Shown: positions 29,287-39,081, counted from the first letter of the stretch. The stretch is DNA of 39,870 nucleotides from Candidatus Accumulibacter contiguus (GCF_012940005.1 NZ_SPMX01000088.1:1-39870); one strand, 5' to 3'. The notes: a model not told the origin generated them from the letters alone. Translations and numbers: made by a program.

Positions 29287-32200
29287 GTCGGAGTCCATAT
29301 TACTTCGGCAATGAGCTGCCTCGCCGCTTCAAAATCGAAACCTTCCGCTTTCGCCAGCGCTGCCTGCAACGGCGCTTGCCAGTCACGGTTCGGCAGTTCT
29401 GCCAGGCAGGCGGCAATGGCCGCGGCGCTGCCACCGTCCGCGGCCTCCAACAGGGGCAGCAGGGCCGCGATCGCTGGCGGCAGCGGCCCTTCGGGGCGCG
29501 CTGCTGCGACCGTCGTGGCCTGCCTGTCGGGGCCGAGCGCTGCCTGCAGGCGGACGCGCATGCATTCGATCGACTGTACCAGTTGTTGGCGGATTGCGCT
29601 GCCCGAATTGCTGTCCAAATTGCTTTCCGTTTCGCTATCGGACTCGCCGGCCCGGAGAAACTGATCGAGTGTCGCCGCCAGATCGTGGAGTTCGGTCATG
29701 CCGAGCGTACCGGTGCGGCCCTTGAAGGCGTGCACCACCTGCCTTGCCGCTGCGTACTCCCGACTGCACAGCAGCGCGTCGAGCTTGCCGATGAAATCCG
29801 CCGAATCCCCGATGAATTCTCGCAGCCAATACCGGTAACGTGCGTCATTGCCGGCAAAGCGCTGCCGTGCTGCGCTGGCGTCCAGACCGTCGATCGCCGG
29901 CAGCTCGCCGTCGTCGTTACTCGTGGCGGTGGCCACGGGCGCTGTCGGCACCGGCGGGGCGTCGGCGCGGTGTGCCAGCCACCTGGCCAGCAGCGCAAAG
30001 AAACTGGGCAAGGCGAACGGTTTGCCGAGATGGTCATTCATCCCTTCGTCCAGGTACATCTGCTTTTCGTGTTCCATGGTGTGCGCCGTCATGGCGGCGA
30101 TCGGCAGCGTCGCAAAGCCCGGCAGCGTACGGACCCGGCGCGTTGCCGTGAGGCCGTCGATGACCGGCATCTGGATGTCCATCAAAACCAGGTCGAAGGC
30201 CCCAGGGCCAGACTCGCTGAGGATACCGATCGCCTCCAGGCCGTTCTCGGCGAAGCGCGGGACGATGCCGACGCTGGCCAGCAAATCGGAGACGATCTCG
30301 CGGTTGATTGGTTGATCGTCGACCACCAGGACGCGCGCGTCATGGTAATGCGTTGGCAGGGGTTCGCCGTCCGGCGCTTCTTGGCGGTCGCGAAGGTCGC
30401 CCTCGGTCGCCAGGGCCAGTGTCAGGTGGACGCGAAACTGTGTGCCGTCCCCCGGCCGACTGCTGACCTCGATCGATCCGTGCATGCCTTCGACGAGTTG
30501 CTTGCAGATTGCCAGGCCCAGGCCGCTGCCACCGAATTTGCGCGTGATCGACGGGTCGGCCTGAACGAAAGGCCGGTAGATATGGGCGATCTCGTTTTCA
30601 CTCATGCCGATTCCCGAATCCTCGACCTCGAGCAGCAGGTTGGCGCGCTGCGCGTCGAGGTGCTCGACGATGATGCGCAAGAGGATGCCGCCGGCCTCGG
30701 TGAATTTGATCGAGTTGTTGAGCAGGTTGAGGAGAATCTGTTCGATGCGCAGCGAATCGCCGACGAGCCCCTCGGGAAGCCGCTCGTCGATTTGCGCTTC
30801 GAGCCGCAGCCCTTTTCCGGCGGCACGGTGGCCGATTACCGACAAAACGCGCGCGGCGGTCTGACGCAAGCTGAACGGCTGCGCTTCGAACCTCATCTCA
30901 CCGCTCGCGATCCGGGTCAGATCGAGCAGGTCGTTGATGATCGCCAGCAACGTCTGGCCGGCGTCGCCGACCTTTTCCAGATACTGGCGCTGGCGAGCGT
31001 TGGTGCTGCCCTGCAGCGCCAGTGCCGAGAGCCCGATGACAGCGTTGAGCGGCGTCCGCAATTCGTGGCTGACGTTGGCCAGGAAGGCATCCTTGACCTG
31101 GTCGGCGATCTTTGCCGCTGCCAGCGCGCTGGTCAGCTCGGCCGTGCGGCGTTTGACGAGATCTTCGAGGTGTTCCTGATGCTCTTCGAGCTGCTGCTTG
31201 ATCAGTCGTTGTTCGGTGACGTCCTGCTTGACCCCGAGAAAGTGGGTGATCGTCCCGTGCTCGTCGACGATCGGCGAGAACAAGGCTTCTTCCCAGAACA
31301 GTTCGCCGTTCTTGCGCCGGTTGAGGAGCGTGCCGCGCCACTCGCCGCCCGCGAGCAGCGTGTCCCACATTTCCTGGTAGGTTTGCAGCGAGGTCTGGCC
31401 GGATTGCAGCAGGCGCGGGTTCTGGCCGATGGCCTCGTGCCGGGGATAACCGGTGACCTGGGCGAAACGCGGATTGACATATTCGATCAGACCCTCGCGA
31501 CTGGTAATGACGATCGATACCGGGCTCTGCTCGACCGCCTGCAGCAACTTGTGAGCTTCCTCCTCGGCGGCCCGACGTTCGGAAATGTCGGCGAAGATCC
31601 AGATGCTTCCCTCGTGGGGATATGCGGGGTCGATTGCCCGGCCGTTCAGCACGCCCCAGAAAGTCTGGCCGTCCTTGCGTTGCAGCAGCATTTCCTCGCA
31701 ATGATTCCTGCCGGCGGCGCAGTTGGCGTAGGCGCGCTGGCCGACGGCCTCGAAGATGGCGCACGAGGCATACAGGCACTCGGTCGACTGCCCGGTCAAC
31801 TCGCCGGCGCCATAGCCAAAGATTTCCTCGAAGCGGCGATTGCACGAAAGCACCCGCCGGTGCTTCAGGTAGGTGATGCCGACCAGAGCGTTTTGCAGGA
31901 TCGTCTCGTGTTCGACGAGCAACTGCCGGGTCTGCTCGCTCTGCTCGTGCTCGCGGCTGACGTTGAACATCAGCCCGCGCAATATCGTCGGCTGACCGTT
32001 CTCGGCGATGACCCGAACCCGGTCGTGTAGCCAGAGAGTGCGTCCGTCGGCGGCGACGAAACGATATTCCAGATCGTAAGGCAGCCCTTGCTCGCTGCAA
32101 CTCGCGCGCTGGGCGCTTGCCCAGGCCCGGTCGTCGGGGTGCAGATGCGCCACCCAGAAGTCGGCCTGTGCCCAGTCGGCGACCGGGAAACCCAGCAGGC

Positions 32201-33029
32201 GTTCGGCCTGGGTACTGACGAAGGTGAATTGCAGGGTCTTGGCATCGGCCTCCCAGACGATGCCGTCGATCGACTGCACGAGTTCCTCGTGCCGCCTGCT
32301 CAGGCGCTGCATGCCTTGGCTCATGCGGGAGGCAAAGGCCCTGGCGAGCAGGAACAGTCCGGCCATGGTCAGCAGTACCGCGATGCCGGTGACCCAGGCG
32401 TGTTGCTGCTGGCGGAGCAGCAGCGGCGTGATGTCGAAGCGCACGCTGATGCCGCCACGCACGTCGCCGACCCGGTAGTCCATGTCCTGATGGCAGCGTA
32501 GGCAGGCGGTCTCGACCAGCAGTGGCGCCATGTAGCGGAATTCGCTCCGGTCACCGCTGGTGATCGCCGCGAAACGTTCCTTCTCGCCGGCCGCGAAACC
32601 TGCGAGTGCTGCGCGTTCCCAGTCGTCGGCGGCGTTGTCGGGGTTCTTCAGTTGCAGGCTGGTGATGTGAAAACGGTAGTCGCCATCGCGCGCCGCCAGT
32701 TCCGAGATCTCGCGCGTCATCAGCGCCGGATTGCGCAGGGTGTAGGTCTTGCCGTTGGTCGCCGTGATGTCGGGATCCTGCAGGTAGGGATTGCTTTCGA
32801 TACCGGCGCGTTTTTCCACGTAGACACCGCCGTGCCCGGCGTTCCAGCGCCGGGTCAGGACGATGTCGCGGAAATGCGCGCGTGCGCGCGTGAGCACGAA
32901 CTCTTCGACAATCGACCCTTGATTTGCCCGATCAAGGAAAACCACAGTCATGCCGGCGACGATCAGCAGTAAGCCGATCTGCAGCAGAAAGCGATACTGC
33001 AACCATTTCCTGGCCACTGTCGTGGTCAT
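29283..33029 (-). CDS. Haem-c sensor hybrid kinase: DUF3365-PASx3-HisKA-HATPase-REC-HPt
   Basis: Membrane hybrid kinase of 1248 residues. Between two membrane helices (about 14-33 and 214-234) lies a periplasmic domain of the DUF3365/Tll0287-like type with a CxxCH haem-c site (C176, C179, H180; ETACLRCHQDMDY). Three PAS domains follow (about 240-365, 370-490, 493-620), then HisKA (H655), HATPase (DSGIGM, GGSGLGLAI), a receiver (D951, LMDIQMPVIDG), HPt (H1100, VHAFKGRTG) and the shared tail (LLPLLEAADGGS...FDFEAARQL). A haem-c sensor would respond to redox state or a gas such as O2 or NO; which one is not shown. It follows the hemerythrin gene by 46 bases and overlaps the next kinase by ATGA. 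Confidence 0.95.
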   Translation of the reverse strand: MTTTVARKWLQYRFLLQIGLLLIVAGMTVVFLDRANQGSIVEEFVLTRARAHFRDIVLTRRWNAGHGGVYVEKRAGIESNPYLQDPDITATNGKTYTLRNPALMTREISELAARDGDYRFHITSLQLKNPDNAADDWERAALAGFAAGEKERFAAITSGDRSEFRYMAPLLVETACLRCHQDMDYRVGDVRGGISVRFDITPLLLRQQQHAWVTGIAVLLTMAGLFLLARAFASRMSQGMQRLSRRHEELVQSIDGIVWEADAKTLQFTFVSTQAERLLGFPVADWAQADFWVAHLHPDDRAWASAQRASCSEQGLPYDLEYRFVAADGRTLWLHDRVRVIAENGQPTILRGLMFNVSREHEQSEQTRQLLVEHETILQNALVGITYLKHRRVLSCNRRFEEIFGYGAGELTGQSTECLYASCAIFEAVGQRAYANCAAGRNHCEEMLLQRKDGQTFWGVLNGRAIDPAYPHEGSIWIFADISERRAAEEEAHKLLQAVEQSPVSIVITSREGLIEYVNPRFAQVTGYPRHEAIGQNPRLLQSGQTSLQTYQEMWDTLLAGGEWRGTLLNRRKNGELFWEEALFSPIVDEHGTITHFLGVKQDVTEQRLIKQQLEEHQEHLEDLVKRRTAELTSALAAAKIADQVKDAFLANVSHELRTPLNAVIGLSALALQGSTNARQRQYLEKVGDAGQTLLAIINDLLDLTRIASGEMRFEAQPFSLRQTAARVLSVIGHRAAGKGLRLEAQIDERLPEGLVGDSLRIEQILLNLLNNSIKFTEAGGILLRIIVEHLDAQRANLLLEVEDSGIGMSENEIAHIYRPFVQADPSITRKFGGSGLGLAICKQLVEGMHGSIEVSSRPGDGTQFRVHLTLALATEGDLRDRQEAPDGEPLPTHYHDARVLVVDDQPINREIVSDLLASVGIVPRFAENGLEAIGILSESGPGAFDLVLMDIQMPVIDGLTATRRVRTLPGFATLPIAAMTAHTMEHEKQMYLDEGMNDHLGKPFALPSFFALLARWLAHRADAPPVPTAPVATATSNDDGELPAIDGLDASAARQRFAGNDARYRYWLREFIGDSADFIGKLDALLCSREYAAARQVVHAFKGRTGTLGMTELHDLAATLDQFLRAGESDSETESNLDSNSGSAIRQQLVQSIECMRVRLQAALGPDRQATTVAAARPEGPLPPAIAALLPLLEAADGGSAAAIAACLAELPNRDWQAPLQAALAKAEGFDFEAARQLIAEVIWTPT

Positions 33030-33075
33030 TGCCGCGCGCTCGCACGCGGGTCGTCCGCCGACAACTGCTGTTTTT

Positions 33076-33483
33076 TCAAAGCGGCTGCGAACGCCGGCGC
33101 GCCAGCGCTGCGGCCAGTTGGCGGTCCGATGTTTCGACGTGATCGATCAGCCAGCGTTTGATGAAACCGGCAATCGCCGCGACGCTGACGATGCCCTCGT
33201 TCATTTCTTCGATCTGGGCGCGGACCTCGTCGAACAGGTGTACATGTTCCTTCTGATGCCGGGCCGTGAATTCGTAGTGGAGGTCCAGCATCAGATGCTC
33301 TTCGCGGGCGAAGTGATCCCTGGTCAGGGTTTCCAGTGCGGCCAGCACGGCCCGAGTGGCGACCCTGTCCGAGCGCCTGCTCGCTTCCTGCAGGCGATTG
33401 AGCAGGCCGACCATGGCGCGATGATCGTCGTCGATCTCGGTATGCCCGATTTCCAGTGCTGTGCTCCATTCAAGTGCTTCCAT
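33076..33483 (-). CDS. Bacteriohemerythrin
   Basis: Single-domain hemerythrin of 135 residues, an O2-binding non-haem di-iron protein. I chose the ATG at 33483 (MEALEWSTALEIGH) since the fold begins there; the frame is open upstream only into the next gene. All expected ligands are present: H21 (IDDDH), H57 and E61 (HFAREE), H76 and H80 (RHQKEH), H115 and D120 (DHVETSD). It may store, deliver or sense O2. It is the first gene before the haem-c kinase (46 bases), so it may feed or buffer O2 for that sensor, or protect it; this is inferred. The leader 33484-33650 is A+T-rich near 33,595-33,620 (minus strand TTTTCATATTATTG) and probably holds the promoter. Confidence 0.95.
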   Translation of the reverse strand: MEALEWSTALEIGHTEIDDDHRAMVGLLNRLQEASRRSDRVATRAVLAALETLTRDHFAREEHLMLDLHYEFTARHQKEHVHLFDEVRAQIEEMNEGIVSVAAIAGFIKRWLIDHVETSDRQLAAALARRRSQPL

Positions 33484-33650
33484 GGTGTGATCTGTCCAAT
33501 GGGTTTGCGGATAAATGCCTGCTTGCCTGGTCTGCAACCGGCTGCTGCGGCCGTGCCGGCGGAACTTTCCCAGCATTTCGTGCAATTCGTTGAGCAATAA
33601 TATGAAAATTACAGTTGAAGGCATCTGGATGGAAAACGTCCTGGAAAAGT

Positions 33651-35798
33651 TCAAGTTGCAGATCTGATCGTTAACCAGGGCGTGCCATCCATTCGCGGAG
33701 GATCCCTCCGGGCGCACGAATTCTCGACAGATTCGGGAAAATGTTCGGCTGCCAGCGGGTGGCTGAAGAAATATCCCTGGTAGTAGTCGCAGCCGTGTTC
33801 TTCGAGAAAAGCGAGCTGCTCTGCCGTCTCGACGCCTTCGGCGACCACCGAGAGGGACAGTGAATGCGCCATGGCGATGATCGTTGCGGCGATCTCGGCG
33901 TCGCTGCTGTCGGTGGTGACGTCACGGATGAAACTCCGGTCGATCTTCAGCTTGTCGATCGTGAAGCGCTTGAGGTAGCTGAGCGAGGAATAGCCGGTGC
34001 CGAAATCGTCGATCGACAGGCGAACGCCGAGCGCACGAATCCGATTGAGGATGGCGACGGCCCGCTCGCCACGCTCGATGAGAATGCCCTCGGTGATCTC
34101 CAGTTCGAGGAAGCGGGCGTCCAGACCACTGTCCGCCAGGGTCTGGCGAAGCAGTTCCGGTACGTCCTGCAAAAAGAACTGTCGCGGCGAAAGGTTGACG
34201 GCGATGGTCCGCAGCGCTCGCCCGGCATCGAGCCAGGCCCGCATCTGCCGGCACGCCGTCGCCAGCACCCAGGCGCCGAGTGGTGCAATCAGTCCGCTAT
34301 CCTCGGCGACCGGAATGAAGTGGATCGGTGCGATCATTCCCTGCTCGGGATCGCACCAGCGCAGCAGCGCTTCCGCGCCGATCACCGCGCCACTGCTGGC
34401 CTCGATCAGCGGCTGGTAATGCAGGAGCAGATGGCCGAGGTTCATTGCCCGGCGCAGGCGCGATTCCAGGCGCATGCGTTCGAGTGCGTGTGTGGTCAGG
34501 GCTTCGGTGTAGAAGCAGAAGGTCTTGCGTCCCTGCATCTTGGCCAGATTGACGGCGGTGTCGGCGTTGCGCAGCAGCAGCGCCGGATCGCTGCCGTCGT
34601 CGGGCGCGATGCTGATGCCGGCGCTGGCGCTGAGGTAGATCTCGTCGCTGCCTCCAATCCGGAAGGGGGCTTCGAGTGCCTGGAGCAGGTCGCGGGCGAC
34701 GACGGCGGCATCGGTCGCAACCTCGATCTCCTCCATCAGGATCGCGAATTCGTCGCCGTGCACCCGCACCAGCGTGTCTTCGTCGCGCAGCCGTGACTTG
34801 AAACGTTCCGTGACCGCGACCAGCAGCCGATCGCCGAACTCGTGCCCGAGCGAGTCGTTGATGTTCTTGAAGAGGTCGAGGTCGATGATCAGGAGCGCCA
34901 TTTTGTGATGGTGACGCTGCGCCCTTTCGAGGGCGTGTTCGAAGCGGATGTTCAGCAGGCTGCGGTTGGGCAGTTGCGTCAAGGTGTCGTGGTAGGCAAT
35001 ATATTCGGCGTGTGCCTCGGCGTTGCGCAGGCGGCTGATGTCGGTGAATACCCCGATGTAGCGTTCGATCTGCCCGTACTCGTCGTGCACCGCGGTGATC
35101 GTCAGCCATTGCGGGTAGGTTTCACCGGTCTTGCGGCGGTTGCAGAGTTCTCCCTGCCAGAAGCCGGTGCTGGTCAGTTCGCTCCAGACCGTGTCGTAGA
35201 ACACCGCGTCATGGTGGCCCGACTTGAGGATGCTGGCATTCTGGCCGACGGCTTCCTCGCTGCTGTAACCGGTGATTTCCGTAAAGGCGTGATTGACGGC
35301 GACGATGCGGGCGCTGGCGTCGGTGATCGCCACGCCGTCACGCGTCAGTTCGAACACCTTCGCCGCCTGCCGCAGTGATTCCTCGCTGCGCCAGATCGCG
35401 GTGATGTCATCGACGATCACCGCGAACAGACCGATTTCCGGACAGTAGGCGGTGACCCGGTAATGGCGGTCGAGGTCGACGCTGAAATCGTCGAACTGCT
35501 GACAGTCGCCAGTCAGCGCGACCGAACCGTAGCGCTCGATCCACAGCGGTTCGAGCTGCGGCAGCACTTCGCGAACCCGCCGGCCGACGAGCCTGCTCCT
35601 GGCGATGCCGGTAATCGCCTCGAAGGCCGGGTTGACGTCGATGAAGCGATAATCGCAGGGCTGGCCTTCGCCATCGAGAAGGATCTCGTGCAGCGCGAAG
35701 CCCGAGGGCATGGCATCGAAAAGGCTGCGCAGGCGTCGCTCGTCGATTCTCGGGAGGGATGCCTCGCGGGGAGCACTGCTATGGTGGACTGATGGCAT
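33651..35798 (-). CDS. PAS-PAS-GGDEF-EAL protein, probable phosphodiesterase
   Basis: Cytoplasmic c-di-GMP enzyme of 715 residues, with no membrane helix. Two PAS domains (about 18-135 and 140-262) precede GGDEF (about 268-430) and EAL (about 445-690). The GGDEF signature is HGDEF (H347-F351), with His for the first Gly, while the RxxD site (RDED) remains; cyclase activity is doubtful, and GTP-dependent activation of EAL is possible. EAL looks complete: E476 (EALLRW), NLSPRQF, LEITEG, DDFGTGYSSLSYL, LKIDRSF, AEGVET and QGYFFSHP. It should therefore hydrolyse c-di-GMP. Start at 35798 with GGAAAA upstream. It follows the mcp stop by 48 bases and may be co-transcribed with that receptor. Confidence 0.95.
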   Translation of the reverse strand: MPSVHHSSAPREASLPRIDERRLRSLFDAMPSGFALHEILLDGEGQPCDYRFIDVNPAFEAITGIARSRLVGRRVREVLPQLEPLWIERYGSVALTGDCQQFDDFSVDLDRHYRVTAYCPEIGLFAVIVDDITAIWRSEESLRQAAKVFELTRDGVAITDASARIVAVNHAFTEITGYSSEEAVGQNASILKSGHHDAVFYDTVWSELTSTGFWQGELCNRRKTGETYPQWLTITAVHDEYGQIERYIGVFTDISRLRNAEAHAEYIAYHDTLTQLPNRSLLNIRFEHALERAQRHHHKMALLIIDLDLFKNINDSLGHEFGDRLLVAVTERFKSRLRDEDTLVRVHGDEFAILMEEIEVATDAAVVARDLLQALEAPFRIGGSDEIYLSASAGISIAPDDGSDPALLLRNADTAVNLAKMQGRKTFCFYTEALTTHALERMRLESRLRRAMNLGHLLLHYQPLIEASSGAVIGAEALLRWCDPEQGMIAPIHFIPVAEDSGLIAPLGAWVLATACRQMRAWLDAGRALRTIAVNLSPRQFFLQDVPELLRQTLADSGLDARFLELEITEGILIERGERAVAILNRIRALGVRLSIDDFGTGYSSLSYLKRFTIDKLKIDRSFIRDVTTDSSDAEIAATIIAMAHSLSLSVVAEGVETAEQLAFLEEHGCDYYQGYFFSHPLAAEHFPESVENSCARRDPPRMDGTPWLTIRSAT

Positions 35799-35846
35799 GC
35801 TTTTTTCCAGTGGAGATCAAGCGGCCGCTACGCCTTCGCTGCCGGT

Positions 35847-38265
35847 TCAGAAACGCTCGAAGCCGTGGCCAGACGTCGCCAGCACGGGTATCCGTGCCGG
35901 TGCGCGGTGGGCAGGGGCGCTCCGTCTCGCCGTTGCCGCGCTGCGGCTGCTACCGGCCAGGCGGAAGAAGGTCATCAGTTCCTGCAGTTGCTCGGCCTGG
36001 CTGCCCATTTCCTCGGCGGTGGCGGCGAGTTCCTCGGACGCCGAGGCATTCTGCTGCGTCGCCTGGTTGAGCTGCCCCATCGCGCCGTTGATCTGGCCGA
36101 CCCCGGAATTCTGCTCCTGCGAAGCGGCCGTGATTTCCTGGACGAGGTCGGAGGTCTTCTTGATCGAGGGCAGCATTTCGGTGAGCAGCGAACCGGCGCG
36201 TTCGGCGAGTTTGACCGAGTCCTTGGCGACATTGCCGATTTCCTGCGCGGCGACCTGGCTGCGTTCGGCGAGCTTCCTCACTTCGGCGGCGACGACCGCG
36301 AAACCCTTGCCGTGTTCGCCGGCGCGGGCGGCTTCGATGGCCGCGTTCAAGGCCAGCAGATTGGTCTGGTAGGCGATGTCGTCGATGATGCCGATTTTTT
36401 CGGCAATGCTCTTCATCGCCTCGACCGTCTTGGCGACGGCGTTGCCGCCTTCCACCGCCTGCCGGGCAGCGCTTGAGGCCATGCCGTCGGTGACCTTGGC
36501 GTTCTCGGTGTTCTGCAGGATCGAGGCGCTCATCTGCTCCATGCTCGAGGTCGTCTCTTCGACCGAAGCGGCCTGCTCGGACGACGACTGCGACAGTGAC
36601 TGCGCGGTCGCCGAAATCTGGCCGGAGGCGTTCGAGAGATTGTCGGCCGCGGTACTTACCTCGCCGATGGTCTCGACGAGCTTGGCGACGGTCTGGTTGA
36701 TGGCATTCTTCAACTCGTCGAAATCGCCCCGGTAGCTGCTGGTGATGGTCTGCGTCAGGTCGCCGCGGGCCATCGCGCCCATGATCCGGCGCACCTCGTT
36801 GATCGGCCCGACGACGTTGTCGAGCGTTTCGTTGACACCGGCGACAATGCGCTGGAAGTCGCCTCGGTGTTTGGTGGTGTCCGCCCGCGTGCCAAGCTTG
36901 CCTTCGACAGCGGCCTTGGAAAGCCTGTTGACGTCCGCCACGAGAGCCCTGATGTTGCTACGCACCTGCTCGATGGTGTTGTTGATGAACGCCTTTTTGC
37001 CGGGAAACTGCTCAAGGGGCGCATCCATGTTGCCCTCGCCGAATTCCTTGATGCAGGCCATGGCCTTTTTCTTGACCGCGATGTGGCCGAACACCATGTT
37101 GTTCACGCCCCTGGCCATTACCTGGAAGTCGTTCCTGAACTTGCCTTCGTCGATCTTGACGTCGATGTCGCCGGCGTCGTGTTCCTTCGACATGTGGTTC
37201 ATCTCCGCGATCAGCAGCTTGAGGTTAGACCGTACGGCTTCGATGGTGTCGTTGATGAACTTCTTCTTGCCGGGGAACTGTTCGAGGGGTGCGTCGAAGT
37301 TCCCTTCGCCGAATTCCTTGATGCAGGCCATCGCCTTTTTTCTTGACCGCGATGTGGCCGAACACCATGTTGTTCACGCCCCTGGCCATCACCTGGAAGT
37401 CGTTCGTGAACTTGCCTTCGTCGATCTTGATGTCGATGTCGCCGGCATCGTGCTCGCGCGACATGCGGTTCATCTCGTCGATCAGGAGCTTGACGTTGGC
37501 CTGCAGGGCCTGGATCGCCTTGGTGAGAACCCCGACTTCGTCCTTGCTGTCGATGTCGAGCTTGAAGTTGAAGTCGCCCTCGGCCATCCTGCCGGTGGCG
37601 GCGACGAGCTTGCCGGTCGGGCCGGTGATCGAGCGGGTGATCAGGAAGGCGAGGAGTGCGACGATCAGCAGCGCGGCGATCGCCAGGCCGATGATCAGCG
37701 TGCGCGTCGAACTGGCCAGCACCTCGGCGTCGGCGCCGACCTTCTCGGCGAGTTCGGTCTGATAGTCGACGAAAGCGACAATGGGCCCTGCAAAGGCGCC
37801 GTAGGTCGGCCGATAGGTTTCCTGAAAATACTGGACGGCATTGTCCCACTGCTTGTCCTGGATCATCGATTCGAGCTTGATCGATGCGGCGACGAAAGGC
37901 TTGCGTGCTTCCCTCATGGTTTCCAGCGCGGACTTGCCTTTGTCGCCGTAGCGGAACTTGTCGAGCGATTCAAATATCGCGGTCACCTTCTTGCGCTTCT
38001 CGAGTATCTTTTCCATTTCGATGCGTGTGCTTCCCTCGTTCCTGAGGACCAGCATGTTGCGGTGAAAGCGGGCGACATCATTGACTTCGTCGCCGAGGTC
38101 GTTGGCGAGCTTGGTCTTGACGTTCTTGTCCTTGACCAGGTCGCTGATGTCGTTCTGCAGTTCGCCGACGCGGGCGATGCCGATGACGGAGACCAGGATC
38201 AGCATGAGCAGGGCGATGGCGAAGCCGATACCGAGGCGGGTAGAGATCTTGATATGGGAAAGCAT
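35847..38265 (-). pseudogene. MCP with tandem HAMP-like repeats, frameshifted
   Basis: Large chemoreceptor split between two frames. The first part starts MLSHIKISTRLGIGF at 38265 (GAGGT upstream) with a membrane helix, a four-helix-bundle-like sensor, a second helix and HAMP, then enters repeats ([16 protein letters not shown]...[11 protein letters not shown]). The second part resumes in another frame ([24 protein letters not shown]) and continues through a second, nearly identical 90-residue repeat, further HAMP-like segments ([24 protein letters not shown]), the signalling hairpin and the tail GFERF. Removing one base from the T6 run at 37336-37341 restores about 805 residues; the sister repeat has T5 at the same place. 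Either the gene is broken or phase-variable, or the read has an error. The order mcp-cheW-mcp-GGDEF/EAL suggests one operon. Confidence 0.85.
36983..37496 (-). repeat. Tandem 270-bp coding repeat in the poly-HAMP mcp
   Basis: 36983-37225 and 37253-37496 are nearly the same sequence, 270 bases apart (271 in the region after the extra T). Each unit encodes FPGKK...I..R.N...L...[18 protein letters not shown] and the segment ending [19 protein letters not shown]. They look like duplicated HAMP-like linker modules. Confidence 0.8.
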
Positions 38266-38406
38266 GGGTGACCTCATGGCGGGTGAAGCGAATGGCTTTG
38301 GATCGTGCGCGGAGCGGGACGAAGGTGGTCTGAGTCGCCGCTCGGCCTGTTTGAGACGGTTTACTGATCAGAACATGGCTTTTTCATGCGTGTCTCCCGT
38401 GCAGGT

Positions 38407-39081
38407 TCAAGTATTGGCCGCTTGCCCATCGCCGCGTTCCCGCTCCGCTGCAAGGGAGCTCAGTCGGTTCATCATCGGGCCAGCCGAGTTCGATGCGCCG
38501 AGTACGCCCTCCGCCGTGCCGTTGGTAACGCTGGCCAGCATGGCGATCTCATCGACCGAGAGCACCCTGGAAATGTTGAGCAGGATGACGAACTTGCCGG
38601 CGACCTTGCCCATGCCGTGAATGAAGTCGGCGCGGATGCGGGCGCCGAAGGCGGGCGGTGGTTCGATCTCGCTGGCCGGGATTTCCAGCACCTCCGAAAC
38701 CGCATCGACCATGATGCCGATGTCGTGCCGGAGATCGTTCTCGGTGACCTCGACGATGACGATGCAGGTCCGTTTTCCGACGGGACTCTGGGCGTGGCCG
38801 AAGCGTGCCGAGAGGTCGATCACCGGGACGACGGCGCCGCGCAGGTTGATGACGCCGCGGATGAAGGCCGGCATCATCGGAATCTCGGTGAGATTGCCGT
38901 ACTCGATGATTTCCTTGACGTTGAGGATGCCGACGGCGAACATCTCGCCGCCGAGCAGGAAGGTGAGGTATTGCTGTGGGCCTTCGGCGGCCGCCTGCTG
39001 CGCCTGTAGTGCGTTTGCGGTACGCCTGGCGACGGCGCTGCCGGCACTGCCGGCTGGCCGGGATTGAGCGATCTGGGTCAT
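38407..39081 (-). CDS. cheW: Chemotaxis adaptor CheW, long C-terminus
   Basis: Second intact CheW, 224 residues. The start MTQIAQSRPAG at 39081 has AGGA upstream and follows the mcp stop (39095) by 13 bases; the frame extends upstream only as shadow. The N-terminal extension and core ([68 protein letters not shown]) closely match the CheW at 5468. The C-terminus is about 30 residues longer (VLGASNSAGPMMNRLSSLAAERE), perhaps a helix. It should couple the receptors of this operon to CheA; no second cheA is seen, so it probably uses the one at 7740 or one outside the window. The 38266-38406 gap to the next mcp shows no gene. Confidence 0.96.
   Translation of the reverse strand: MTQIAQSRPAGSAGSAVARRTANALQAQQAAAEGPQQYLTFLLGGEMFAVGILNVKEIIEYGNLTEIPMMPAFIRGVINLRGAVVPVIDLSARFGHAQSPVGKRTCIVIVEVTENDLRHDIGIMVDAVSEVLEIPASEIEPPPAFGARIRADFIHGMGKVAGKFVILLNISRVLSVDEIAMLASVTNGTAEGVLGASNSAGPMMNRLSSLAAERERGDGQAANT

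Noticed and set aside
29271-32030. 919-residue open frame on the plus strand
   Set aside because: Antisense of the haem-c kinase, where HisKA, HATPase, REC and HPt are clear on the other strand.
33026-33469. Alternative 147-residue minus-strand frame overlapping the hemerythrin gene
   Set aside because: A different frame of the same DNA; the 33076-33483 frame has all di-iron ligands.
37336-37342. Programmed frameshift at the A-rich run in the poly-HAMP mcp
   Set aside because: The known A AAA AAG signal drives a -1 shift, but restoring this gene needs one base to be skipped (+1), and the sister repeat is simply one base shorter; an indel explains it better.
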